Part shown: in pieces, positions 52,194 to 59,928 of the stretch
How positions within the stretch are numbered: position 1 is the stretch's first letter
Layout: every line of letters starts with the position of its first letter
Assembly (NCBI GenBank): GCA_020882975.1
Contig: JAHRFD010000005.1
Coordinates: forward strand, 53,271 to 117,270
Length of the DNA: 64,000 nt
Source: Microcoleus sp. EPA2
GTDB taxonomy: Bacteria > Cyanobacteriota > Cyanobacteriia > Cyanobacteriales > Microcoleaceae
Direction of reading: 5' to 3'
Position numbers and translations under genes: made by a program
The notes under the pieces: generated by a model
Seen by the model: only the letters and a program-made list of their open reading frames with translations
Told to the model about the DNA's origin: nothing
Database searches by the model: none

Positions 52194-52982
52194 ATGAAAA
52201 AATCTATCAGAATTGCTAAAACTTTGCTAACTGCCTACTACGCTTATATGCTAGAATACCGAGCCGAATTGCTGTTGTGGGCGCTGTCGGGAGTTTTGCC
52301 GTTTATCTTGATGGGTGTGTGGATGCGGGCGGCACAAACTGGAGAATTTGAGCTGAAGTCCATCGACTTTGCCCGTTATTTTTTAGCTGCGTTCATTGTG
52401 CGACAAACCAATGTCGTTTGGGTGATTTGGGAATTTGAAAAACAAGTAGTACAAGGAACTTTATCTAATAAGTTGTTGCAGCCTCTCGATCCAGTATGGC
52501 ATCATTTTGCCTCTCACGTTTCGGAAAGGTTTGCGCGGCTACCGTTTGTATTCGGATTAACCCTGATATTTTTTGCGCTTTACCCCCAGTCTTTTTGGTT
52601 GCCTAGTGCTGGCAGATTTTTGCTGTTTATGCTAGTGATTGCATTGGCTTTTTGCCTAAGATTCCTGATCCAGTATACCTTTGCGCTGTTTGCTTTTTGG
52701 TTAGAACGGGCCAGTGCGATCGAACAATTTTGGTTTTTAATTTATCTATTCCTCTCTGGACTGGTTGCGCCCCTAGAAGTGTTTCCTGCACCAGTACGCG
52801 AAGTAGTTTTGTGGACACCTTTTCCTTATTTAATTCATTTTCCTGCTGCAATTTTAATTGGATTACCTGTTGATGTAGGGCGCGGTTTGTTGGTAATGTT
52901 TGCTTGGGGTGCAGTGTTTTTTGTATGGAATCGCTGGCTGTGGCGACAGGGTTTGAAACAATATTCGGGAATGGGAGCTTAA
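52194..52982 (+). CDS. ABC-2 type exporter permease (DUF990 kind)
   Basis: A 262-residue integral membrane protein of the ABC-2 membrane group. Six membrane segments are seen (about 10-40, 55-80, 115-150, 158-180, 185-220 and 225-250), with the basic stretch EKQVVQGTLSNKLLQPLDP and a conserved ending WRQGLKQYSGMGA. In this group two paralogous permeases usually work with one ATPase, but only one is seen here, so a partner may lie elsewhere. It is encoded with the ATPase at 51099. The substrate is not known. Confidence 0.88.
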   Translation: MKKSIRIAKTLLTAYYAYMLEYRAELLLWALSGVLPFILMGVWMRAAQTGEFELKSIDFARYFLAAFIVRQTNVVWVIWEFEKQVVQGTLSNKLLQPLDPVWHHFASHVSERFARLPFVFGLTLIFFALYPQSFWLPSAGRFLLFMLVIALAFCLRFLIQYTFALFAFWLERASAIEQFWFLIYLFLSGLVAPLEVFPAPVREVVLWTPFPYLIHFPAAILIGLPVDVGRGLLVMFAWGAVFFVWNRWLWRQGLKQYSGMGA

Positions 52983-53132
52983 ATAATAATTAAAAATTGG
53001 CAAAAAGTAAGTTTAGTCACCGAAAAAAATATGCGTCTTCATGTCAAAGATACTTCCAAGATACCTAGGGATGAGATTATGCAAAAACTCAATATATGTT
53101 CTTCAATAATTGCATAATATTTAATATCTTGT

Positions 53133-53146
53133 ATCTATAAATACAA
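53133..53146 (+). promoter_or_regulatory. NtcA binding site upstream of nirB
   Basis: GTATCTATAAATAC is an exact match to the NtcA consensus GTA-N8-TAC. It lies 65 bp before the nirB start. A weak -10 candidate (TATCAA at 53167-53172) lies 20 bp downstream of the box, the spacing typical of NtcA-activated promoters. It predicts induction of nirB under nitrogen limitation. Other sequence in the 52983-53210 gap shows nothing clear. Confidence 0.8.
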
Positions 53147-53210
53147 ATTGTTGTTCAAAATTCTTATATCAATAAAACAACGACTGATATAAGGGATTAA
53201 ATAGATTCTA

Positions 53211-55775
53211 ATGACAGCCAAAAAAAACCTCGTTGTAATCGGCAATGGCATGGTTGGCCACAAATTCCTAGAGTTAATGGTCAACTTAGATGCTGCGAAA
53301 TACTGGAATTTAATTACTTTCTGCGAAGAACCTCGCGTCGCTTACGATCGCGTCAACCTCAGCGGTTTTTTCTCTGGAAAAACAGCGGGAGATTTATCTC
53401 TAGTTGAACCTGGTTTTTATCAAGAAAATGGCATTCAAATTCACATCGGCGACAAAGCAGTTGCGATTAATCGGGAACAAAAAACAGTCTCTTCAGCAAA
53501 TGGTTTAGAAGTTCCCTACGAGAAAATTGTTCTCGCCACTGGTTCCTATCCATTTGTACCGCCTATTAAAGGCAAAGAGGCTGAGGGGACTTTTGTTTAT
53601 CGGACAATTGATGACTTGGAGGCGATGTCAGATTACGCGAAAAATTGCCAGGTTGGGGTAGTAATCGGTGGCGGTTTATTGGGCTTAGAATGTGCCAATG
53701 CTTTGCAAAATATGGGTTTGAAAACTCATGTGGTTGAGTTTGCATCGCGACTGATGCCTGTACAGGTTGATGAAGCTGGTGGTGCAATTCTTCGTAACAA
53801 AATAGAAGAGTTGGGAGTTTCGGTTCATACCAGTAAGTCTACTACTGAAATTGTCAGTGAAGATGGCAAAGTTACCAAAATGCTGTTTGCTGATGGTTCG
53901 GAATTAGCCACAGATATGATCGTGTTTTCTGCCGGGATTCGCCCCCGCGATGAAATTGCCAGAGATTGTGGCATTGAAGTGGGTGAACGGGGTGGTATTG
54001 TGATTAACGATCGGTGTCAAACATCTGATTCTGATATTTATGCGATCGGGGAATGCGCGCTTTATGACAATCGGATTTACGGCTTAGTTGCTCCGGGTTA
54101 TACCATGGCTGGAGTCGCAGCTAATATTTTAAGCAGTTTAGTAGATGACGGCGCAGATGCCGGTGCCACAAGCACTTTTACTGGTGCGGATATGTCCACA
54201 AAACTCAAACTTTTGGGGGTGGATGTTGCTAGTTTTGGAGATGCTTTTGCTAAGTCTCCCGATGCTAAGGAAATTGTTGTGGCTGACACATTCCAAGGTG
54301 TTTACAAAAAATTAGTCTTGAATCAAGATGGGAGCCGAATTTTAGGTGGAATTCTCGTGGGAGATGCTTCTGCTTACGGCACTTTGTTGCAATTTATGCA
54401 AAATGGAATTGCTCTACCTCCCCATCCTGAAGATTTGTTGATGCCGCCACGAGCAGGCGGAGTCCCTGCTGGTTTGGGAGTGGATAGTTTGCCGGATTCT
54501 GCTCAAATTTGTTCTTGCAATAATGTCAGTAAAGGGCAGATTTGTGCTGCTATTCGCGATCGCAATTTAACTGATGTTGCCAGCGTCAAGAAATGCACCC
54601 AAGCTGGTACGGGCTGCGGTGGTTGCGTGCCTCTGGTGACAGACATCTTCAAGTCTGAGATGAAGAAAGCCGGGGTTGCTGTCAAAAACCACCTCTGCGA
54701 GCATTTTGAATATTCTCGCCAAGAATTGTACCATTTAGTGCGCTCTCAGGGGATTAAAACTTTTGAAGAGGCGATCGCCAAACATGGCAAAGGTAAGGGC
54801 TGCGAAATTTGCAAACCTGCGGTTGCTTCCATGCTGGCTTCTACTTGGAACGAGCATATTTTAGACAAGTCTCATGTTGGTTTGCAAGATACAAATGATT
54901 ACTTTTTGGCAAATATTCAACGCGATGGTACTTATTCGGTGGTGCCACGGATTCCGGGTGGAGAAATTACTCCCGATAAGTTGATTGTTTTGGGGGAAGT
55001 TGCCAAGGAATTTGGACTTTATACTAAGATTACTGGCGGGCAACGGATCGATTTGTTTGGGGCTCGTGTGGATCAGTTGCCACATATTTGGCATCGGTTA
55101 ATTGATGCAGGATTTGAGTCGGGACACGCTTATGGTAAGGCTTTGCGGACTGTAAAATCTTGTGTGGGTAGCACTTGGTGTCGCTTTGGGGTGCAGGATT
55201 CTACGAGTTTGGCGATCGAGGTTGAATTGCGCTATCGTGGTTTGCGATCGCCTCACAAGCTCAAATCTGCTGTCTCTGGTTGCACTCGCGAATGTGCGGA
55301 AGCTCAAAGCAAGGATTTTGGGATTATTGCCACTGAAAATGGTTGGAATTTGTACGTGTGTGGCAATGGTGGCATTAAGCCACAGCACGCGGTTTTGCTG
55401 GCTGCGGATATCGATAAGGAAACTTTGATTAAGTATATCGATCGCTTTTTGATTCTCTATATCCGCACTGCCGATCGCCTGGAACGTACCGCTACATGGT
55501 TTAATAAACTTGAGGGCGGAATTGAATACTTAAAACAGGTGATTATTGAGGATTCTCTGGGTATTTGTGCTGAGTTAGAAGCGCAAATGGAGCATTTAGT
55601 GAATACTTATCAATGTGAGTGGAAAACGACGATTGAAGACCCTCACAAGGTGCAACGATTCCAACATTTTGTAAATTCTGATTCACCAGATCCGAGTATT
55701 GTTCGTGTTGCGGAAAGGGGACAAACACGGCCACCTTACGAACATGAAAAGGCTTTGGTTGGAGTTTCGGAATAA
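53211..55775 (+). CDS. nirB: NAD(P)H nitrite reductase, large subunit
   Basis: Reduces nitrite to ammonium with NAD(P)H in the cytosol. The 854-residue protein shows an FAD/NAD module (IGNGMVGHKFLEL at 10-22, VVIGGGLLGLECANAL at about 150). It is followed by a BFD-like [2Fe-2S] domain (ICSCNNVSKGQIC, CTQAGTGCGGC) and a second Cys cluster (CEICKPAVASML). The siroheme-[4Fe-4S] domain has CVGSTWC (Cx5C) and CTREC (Cx3C), then ENGWNLYVCGNGG. Most cyanobacteria use ferredoxin-dependent NirA instead. The NtcA box upstream fits nitrogen control. nirD follows after a 329-bp gap filled with repeat elements. Confidence 0.95.
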   Translation: MTAKKNLVVIGNGMVGHKFLELMVNLDAAKYWNLITFCEEPRVAYDRVNLSGFFSGKTAGDLSLVEPGFYQENGIQIHIGDKAVAINREQKTVSSANGLEVPYEKIVLATGSYPFVPPIKGKEAEGTFVYRTIDDLEAMSDYAKNCQVGVVIGGGLLGLECANALQNMGLKTHVVEFASRLMPVQVDEAGGAILRNKIEELGVSVHTSKSTTEIVSEDGKVTKMLFADGSELATDMIVFSAGIRPRDEIARDCGIEVGERGGIVINDRCQTSDSDIYAIGECALYDNRIYGLVAPGYTMAGVAANILSSLVDDGADAGATSTFTGADMSTKLKLLGVDVASFGDAFAKSPDAKEIVVADTFQGVYKKLVLNQDGSRILGGILVGDASAYGTLLQFMQNGIALPPHPEDLLMPPRAGGVPAGLGVDSLPDSAQICSCNNVSKGQICAAIRDRNLTDVASVKKCTQAGTGCGGCVPLVTDIFKSEMKKAGVAVKNHLCEHFEYSRQELYHLVRSQGIKTFEEAIAKHGKGKGCEICKPAVASMLASTWNEHILDKSHVGLQDTNDYFLANIQRDGTYSVVPRIPGGEITPDKLIVLGEVAKEFGLYTKITGGQRIDLFGARVDQLPHIWHRLIDAGFESGHAYGKALRTVKSCVGSTWCRFGVQDSTSLAIEVELRYRGLRSPHKLKSAVSGCTRECAEAQSKDFGIIATENGWNLYVCGNGGIKPQHAVLLAADIDKETLIKYIDRFLILYIRTADRLERTATWFNKLEGGIEYLKQVIIEDSLGICAELEAQMEHLVNTYQCEWKTTIEDPHKVQRFQHFVNSDSPDPSIVRVAERGQTRPPYEHEKALVGVSE

Positions 55776-55866
55776 ACCCTCCCCAGCCACTCTTGGCAAC
55801 CGGGCGTGGGATTGCCCGTACAGATGTTTCAGGAATTGGGACAGTCACGGGGGGCTTCTCCTAGAA

Positions 55867-55955
55867 GAGAATGAAACACCCTTGCTATAACCCCGCTTAA
55901 TCAGGCAGGGCTGTTTCATTCTCAGGAAAATCAGGCTGTTGTAGGGGTAGTGCCC
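55867..55955. repeat. Dispersed repeat with 12-bp inverted arms
   Basis: GAGAATGAAACA (55867-55878) and TGTTTCATTCTC (55912-55923) are perfect inverted arms. A TAGGGGTAGTGCC segment (55942-55954) ends the unit. It is related to 43861-43965 and lies in the nirB-nirD gap. Confidence 0.75.
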
Positions 55956-55977
55956 CCGTGCCTACCCTCCCACTAGA

Positions 55978-56080
55978 TATAGCAATCCTAAATTATTTGT
56001 GAATTTCTTACTCCCTCCCCTTAATAAGGGGAGGGTTGGGGTGGGGTAAAAAACTTTACGACTCATTTAGGACTGCTATA
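55978..56080. repeat. MITE-like element between nirB and nirD
   Basis: A 103-bp element. TATAGCAATCCTAAAT (55978-55993) pairs with ATTTAGGACTGCTATA (56065-56080) with one mismatch. The inside has a CCCTCCCCTTAATAAGGGGA-type hairpin (56011-56033), like that in thrB. It ends 24 bp before nirD, so its hairpins may affect nirD expression. Confidence 0.85.
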
Positions 56081-56104
56081 GAAGTAAATTAACAGGAAAA
56101 AAAC

Positions 56105-56464
56105 ATGATTCAATCATTATCGGTTGCCGATACAGTCACAACTTGGGTAGATGTATGTTCCCTAGATGCGATCGCCCCGAATACAGGAGTTTGTGCTTTA
56201 GTAGCCGACAAACAAGTGGCGATTTTTCGAGTAGGAAATGGCGATGAACTTTATGCCCTCAGCAATTACGATCCGTTTAGCAAGGCTTTTGTGTTGTCGC
56301 GGGGACTTGTGGGCGATCGCCACGGCATTCTGAAAGTAGCTTCTCCCATTTACAAGCACAACTTTAGCCTAACTACTGGACAATGTTTGGACGATGAAAC
56401 GGTAAAAATTCCCACTTTTGTGGTTAAAGTTGTAGGCGATCGCGTACAAGTAGCTATTGCCTAG
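56105..56464 (+). CDS. nirD: NAD(P)H nitrite reductase, small subunit
   Basis: A 119-residue Rieske-fold protein that partners NirB. The ALSNYDPFSKAFVLSRGLVG and IYKHNFSLTTGQCLDDE blocks match NirD proteins. As in other NirD, the cysteine and histidine ligands of a Rieske cluster are not all present, so it should not bind its own cluster. It is separated from nirB by 329 bp containing two repeat elements, which is unusual for a pair normally adjacent; it could have its own promoter, with an AGGAAAA site before the ATG. Confidence 0.92.
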   Translation: MIQSLSVADTVTTWVDVCSLDAIAPNTGVCALVADKQVAIFRVGNGDELYALSNYDPFSKAFVLSRGLVGDRHGILKVASPIYKHNFSLTTGQCLDDETVKIPTFVVKVVGDRVQVAIA

Positions 56465-56489
56465 ATTTTCCCCTGTGATTATTTAAGCC

Positions 56490-56533
56490 AAATCCGCCAC
56501 CAGCTCAGACTTTTCTGAATGGTGGCGGATTTT
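56490..56533 (+). terminator. Terminator after nirD
   Basis: AAATCCGCCACCA (56490-56502) pairs with TGGTGGCGGATTTT (56520-56533), and the loop adds CAGA and TCTG pairs. The stem ends in a T run. It ends the nirD transcript; the rest of the 56465-56876 gap is AT-rich and without a gene. Confidence 0.8.
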
Positions 56534-56876
56534 GCATTCAAACGAACACGAACCAGAGGTTTTAGTATAAAATAGAGGTAATTTGCTCAGTAAAACCCCT
56601 TAATTAATACCATTTCCAAAAACAATGCAACAGTAGTGACAGGGTGTTGACTTGATGTCAAAAAGCCCACAATATCAACTGTAGCAACTGTTTTGAGAAG
56701 GAATATAACTGGGAAATACTGGTTAATTTTCTCTAGGAGAATGCCGAAGCTAGAAAGTAGAAATTTTACTTAAACTTCTTAAAACATCAACAAAACTAGA
56801 AATTTTAATCAGGCAAGGGGGAGTAGATTTATGATTTTAAAGGCAAACAAGTTTCAGGGGGCGGGAAAGCATCGGT

Positions 56877-58967
56877 ATGTTACAAACCAAGATTGCATCT
56901 CAAAAATTCCAGACATCGACTGAGTTAATTAATCTACAATTAAACACAGCTAAACTGAGTTTATCTGAACTAAAATCCCAAGTTTTCGATCGTCACTGGC
57001 GACAGGAATCTTGGCATGAGATTTTGGTGGAAATAGCAGCCAGCCTCGACCCAGAAACCGCCAGCGAAATCCTAGAATATTTAACAGATAAGAACGGTAA
57101 GGAGCAAAAGTTTGTCAATTTATTTTTGGCAGCCAAATGTCTCTCAAGAATTCCGGGAAGAGTAAATAAACAAACAGAAATTAAACTGTTAAAGGCTTTA
57201 AAAAAATTATCGCAATATGGCATGGGTTTCCTGATTCTTTATCAAACAGGCCAAGAATTGCAAGAAACATATCAAATTCGTTCCCAAGCGATCGCAGCGA
57301 TCGCCCAAACTTGGAAAAATGACCCCCAAACTCTGCCCTGGCTGAAAATACTCGCTCACTCCAACGACAGTGGCGAAATCCGAGCTACCGCCGTCGAAGC
57401 CCTAGCCCGCGGTTGGCCAGACAATCCAGAAATTTACCTGATGCTCAAAAACTTAGCCACCTCCGATCCCAGTTGGGCAGTGCGATCGACCGCAGTCACA
57501 GAAATCGCCCTAGCTTGGCCAGACTCCAACGATACCAGACCGCTGCTGACTAAGCTGGCTCTGTCCGATCGCAGCCCCGCTGTTCGCACCTGTGCACTAT
57601 GTATTTTGGCCCAGAATTGGCACGATCGAACCGACACCTTACTCTTACTCAGAAGCATCGCCGACACGGACGAAAATTTGGGAGTTCAAGTCGCAGCTTG
57701 GCGAGCCATAGCCTCTGCTTGGCGATCGGTTTTAGGCACTTTTTCCCTACTCAAAAACCTCGCCCACACAGGAAGTTCTACTCTACGAACAGTAGCAGTG
57801 CAGGAGTTGGCATCCGGTTGGCCCACAGCACCCGATGTTTGTCTGCTGCTAAAAACCCTAGCTCGTGAGGATAGCAGCAAAGAAGTGCGGATAGCGGCGA
57901 TCGCAGAATTGGCCGCCCGCTGGCGGGATGAACCAGAGATTTATCCGCTGCTGAGAACTCTAGGAGAGTCCGACGAAAGTTCGCCCGTCCGAATTGCGGC
58001 AGTGCAAGCAGTGGCCTCTGGCTGGCCAGACAACCCCGCAACTCTACCTTTTTTGCAAAATCTAGCTAGGGGCGATCGTGATTCCGAACTGCGAGAAATA
58101 GCCCTACAACAGATAGCCGCAGGTTGGCCAGACAGCCCCGAAACTCTGCCCCTGCTGCAACAAATAGCTGATTCCGAAGATTACTGGACTGTGCGGGAGG
58201 TAGTGGTGGAAGCCGTGGCTGCACTACCCTCTGGGAGTCTGGAAGTGTTTGTCTGGTTGCAAAATCTCGCCCAGTCGGACAGACATCTCAACGTCCGAGA
58301 AACTGCTGTCAAACAAATAGCCTCTCGCTGGTCTTATTTGGGCGACACCCTACCTTTTTTGAAAAGCCTAGTGGACTCGGAGCAAGATTCTCACCTGCTG
58401 AGTGTGCTGGTATGTGCGATCGTCGGCGGATGGCCAGAGGACTCGGAAACCTTATCTTGGCTGAAACTTCAGCTTGATTCTGGGGATGCGGTGGTTCGCC
58501 AAGCTGCGGTGCAAGAGTTGGCTCGCCACTGGCCCGACAATCCTGAAACTTGGATGCTGTTGGAGGCTAAAGCAGAGGGCGATGAGAGCCCCGCTGTCAG
58601 ACAAATGGCTTTGCAAAAGTTAGCGCGCGGTGGGACAGATGAATCGCAGATTTTTCAGTGGCTCCAGATGAGAGCTCAACATGATGAAGATTCTCAGGTG
58701 CGGGCGATCGCCCTGGTAGAGTTGATGCGGGGATGGAAAGACTCGCCGGGAATGTTTGAGTTTTTGCGCGATCGGGCCCTGAGCGATCCCTACGGTCCAA
58801 AAGGTTCTTTTCCATACAATCCCAGGTTTACAGCTTTGGAAGCCATCCTCGAACACTATCCCGAAAATTCCGGTGTTTTGCCTTTGTTGCGATCGCTTGC
58901 AATTTCCGACACCGACGAGCAAGTCCGGGCCTTGGCCAGTCTCCGGCTCAAAAGTGAAGAATGGTAG
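56877..58967 (+). CDS. HEAT-repeat protein (696 aa)
   Basis: A 696-residue protein with no catalytic motif. After about 100 residues it consists of roughly 16 units of about 35 residues with the pattern W(P/R)DxPxTLPLLxxLAxSDxxxxVRxxAVxxLA. These are HEAT or armadillo-like helical repeats that should form a curved scaffold. There is no signal or membrane segment, so it is cytosolic. Some cyanobacterial HEAT proteins serve as phycobilisome lyases or adaptors; this one is too general to assign. The start is supported by a GGGAAAG-like site upstream of the ATG at 56877. It is convergent with the methyltransferase gene. Confidence 0.9.
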   Translation: MLQTKIASQKFQTSTELINLQLNTAKLSLSELKSQVFDRHWRQESWHEILVEIAASLDPETASEILEYLTDKNGKEQKFVNLFLAAKCLSRIPGRVNKQTEIKLLKALKKLSQYGMGFLILYQTGQELQETYQIRSQAIAAIAQTWKNDPQTLPWLKILAHSNDSGEIRATAVEALARGWPDNPEIYLMLKNLATSDPSWAVRSTAVTEIALAWPDSNDTRPLLTKLALSDRSPAVRTCALCILAQNWHDRTDTLLLLRSIADTDENLGVQVAAWRAIASAWRSVLGTFSLLKNLAHTGSSTLRTVAVQELASGWPTAPDVCLLLKTLAREDSSKEVRIAAIAELAARWRDEPEIYPLLRTLGESDESSPVRIAAVQAVASGWPDNPATLPFLQNLARGDRDSELREIALQQIAAGWPDSPETLPLLQQIADSEDYWTVREVVVEAVAALPSGSLEVFVWLQNLAQSDRHLNVRETAVKQIASRWSYLGDTLPFLKSLVDSEQDSHLLSVLVCAIVGGWPEDSETLSWLKLQLDSGDAVVRQAAVQELARHWPDNPETWMLLEAKAEGDESPAVRQMALQKLARGGTDESQIFQWLQMRAQHDEDSQVRAIALVELMRGWKDSPGMFEFLRDRALSDPYGPKGSFPYNPRFTALEAILEHYPENSGVLPLLRSLAISDTDEQVRALASLRLKSEEW

Positions 58968-58986
58968 ACGGAAACAATCTTTTATC

Positions 58987-59727
58987 TCAAATCCGGGGGG
59001 TGAGTAACCCGGATTTAGCAGGAGTAGTCCCCAACTTAAAAAGCTCAAAAAGCTCAAGTTGTTGGCTGGCTTTATGAGATTGGTAATAAATAAATTCCTT
59101 GCTAGTTTTACCTGCAACACCCTTGAGATCTAGTAAAGGCTTAAATGGCAAATAATCTCCGCAATCCCCTTCGCAAAATATAACTTCTCCCTTCCTATTC
59201 TTTGCCCACACTGCCAATTGATTGTAATCAATCAGTTTGCTACTGTATCTGTAACCTTTACCAGCATTTTCTTTATAGGGCGGGTCAATAAACCAAGTTG
59301 CTTCTACGTCAGGAGCTAGTGTATAATCCCCGCTAATAATTTTCCAATGCTTAACTTTGAAAAGATTTTCCGCCATGTATCGTTTACTGATTTCCCAATT
59401 TCTAGCTAAAACAGGAGTTACTTTAATAGTCTTGTAATGAAAAGCCATTTTCGTAGCAGCATGAATAATGTGAAGTAACTCCGAACTCTTTTCACCAACT
59501 GCTAAATCAGGTAAGTTACTAATTTTTGATGGTGTCGCCTCATCGATCAACCACTGCCAAATCTTAGAAACTTCCTCATCCCTCTCAATCAGGATAACTT
59601 CCTTCTGCCAATAATTACCATAGAGTGAATAAGCTGCTGAACCTGCAAACGGTTCTATAATGGCATCAAAGTTAGGAGCAGGGTAATGTTTGGCTATTTG
59701 CTTTTTTCTGCCGTAGTAGTAGAACAT
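58987..59727 (-). CDS. Dam-like (D12) adenine DNA methyltransferase
   Basis: A 246-residue N6-adenine methyltransferase of the D12 class. Motif I reads IIEPFAGSAAYSLYG (SAM binding, residues 22-36) and motif IV reads FIDPPYKEN (catalytic DPPY, about 165-173). The N-terminal FYYYGRKKQIAKHYP is typical of the phage- and Dam-like group. The recognition sequence is unknown. No restriction nuclease gene is next to it, so it appears to be an orphan methyltransferase (HEAT-repeat protein on one side, pentapeptide protein on the other). The GATC in the abundant HIP1 sites might be its target, but that is a guess. Confidence 0.92.
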   Translation of the reverse strand: MFYYYGRKKQIAKHYPAPNFDAIIEPFAGSAAYSLYGNYWQKEVILIERDEEVSKIWQWLIDEATPSKISNLPDLAVGEKSSELLHIIHAATKMAFHYKTIKVTPVLARNWEISKRYMAENLFKVKHWKIISGDYTLAPDVEATWFIDPPYKENAGKGYRYSSKLIDYNQLAVWAKNRKGEVIFCEGDCGDYLPFKPLLDLKGVAGKTSKEFIYYQSHKASQQLELFELFKLGTTPAKSGLLTPRI

Positions 59728-59785
59728 TTACTATTTATTGAAAACTTAATATATTTGAAAACTATAGTAATATAACATCCTCTCT

Positions 59786-59893
59786 TCATCCTCCTGTATT
59801 AAACTCTCTCTTCTCTTGGCGTACTACCCTACGGGAACCCCTGCGGGGAACGCACCTTCGCGGTTAAATCACCTGACGATACAACCGGAATTG
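59786..59893. repeat. Decayed copy of the MITE-like repeat with insertion
   Basis: It matches the 42629-42731 element (CTGTATTAAACTCTCTCTTC, then CCTTCGCGGTTAAATCA, ending ACCGGAATTGAT) and carries a GGGAACCCCTGCGGGGAACG insert. It fills part of the gap between the methyltransferase and pentapeptide genes. Confidence 0.75.
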
Positions 59894-59928
59894 ATCTAAA
59901 AAAATAAACAATTTTTCAAGATGTTTAT

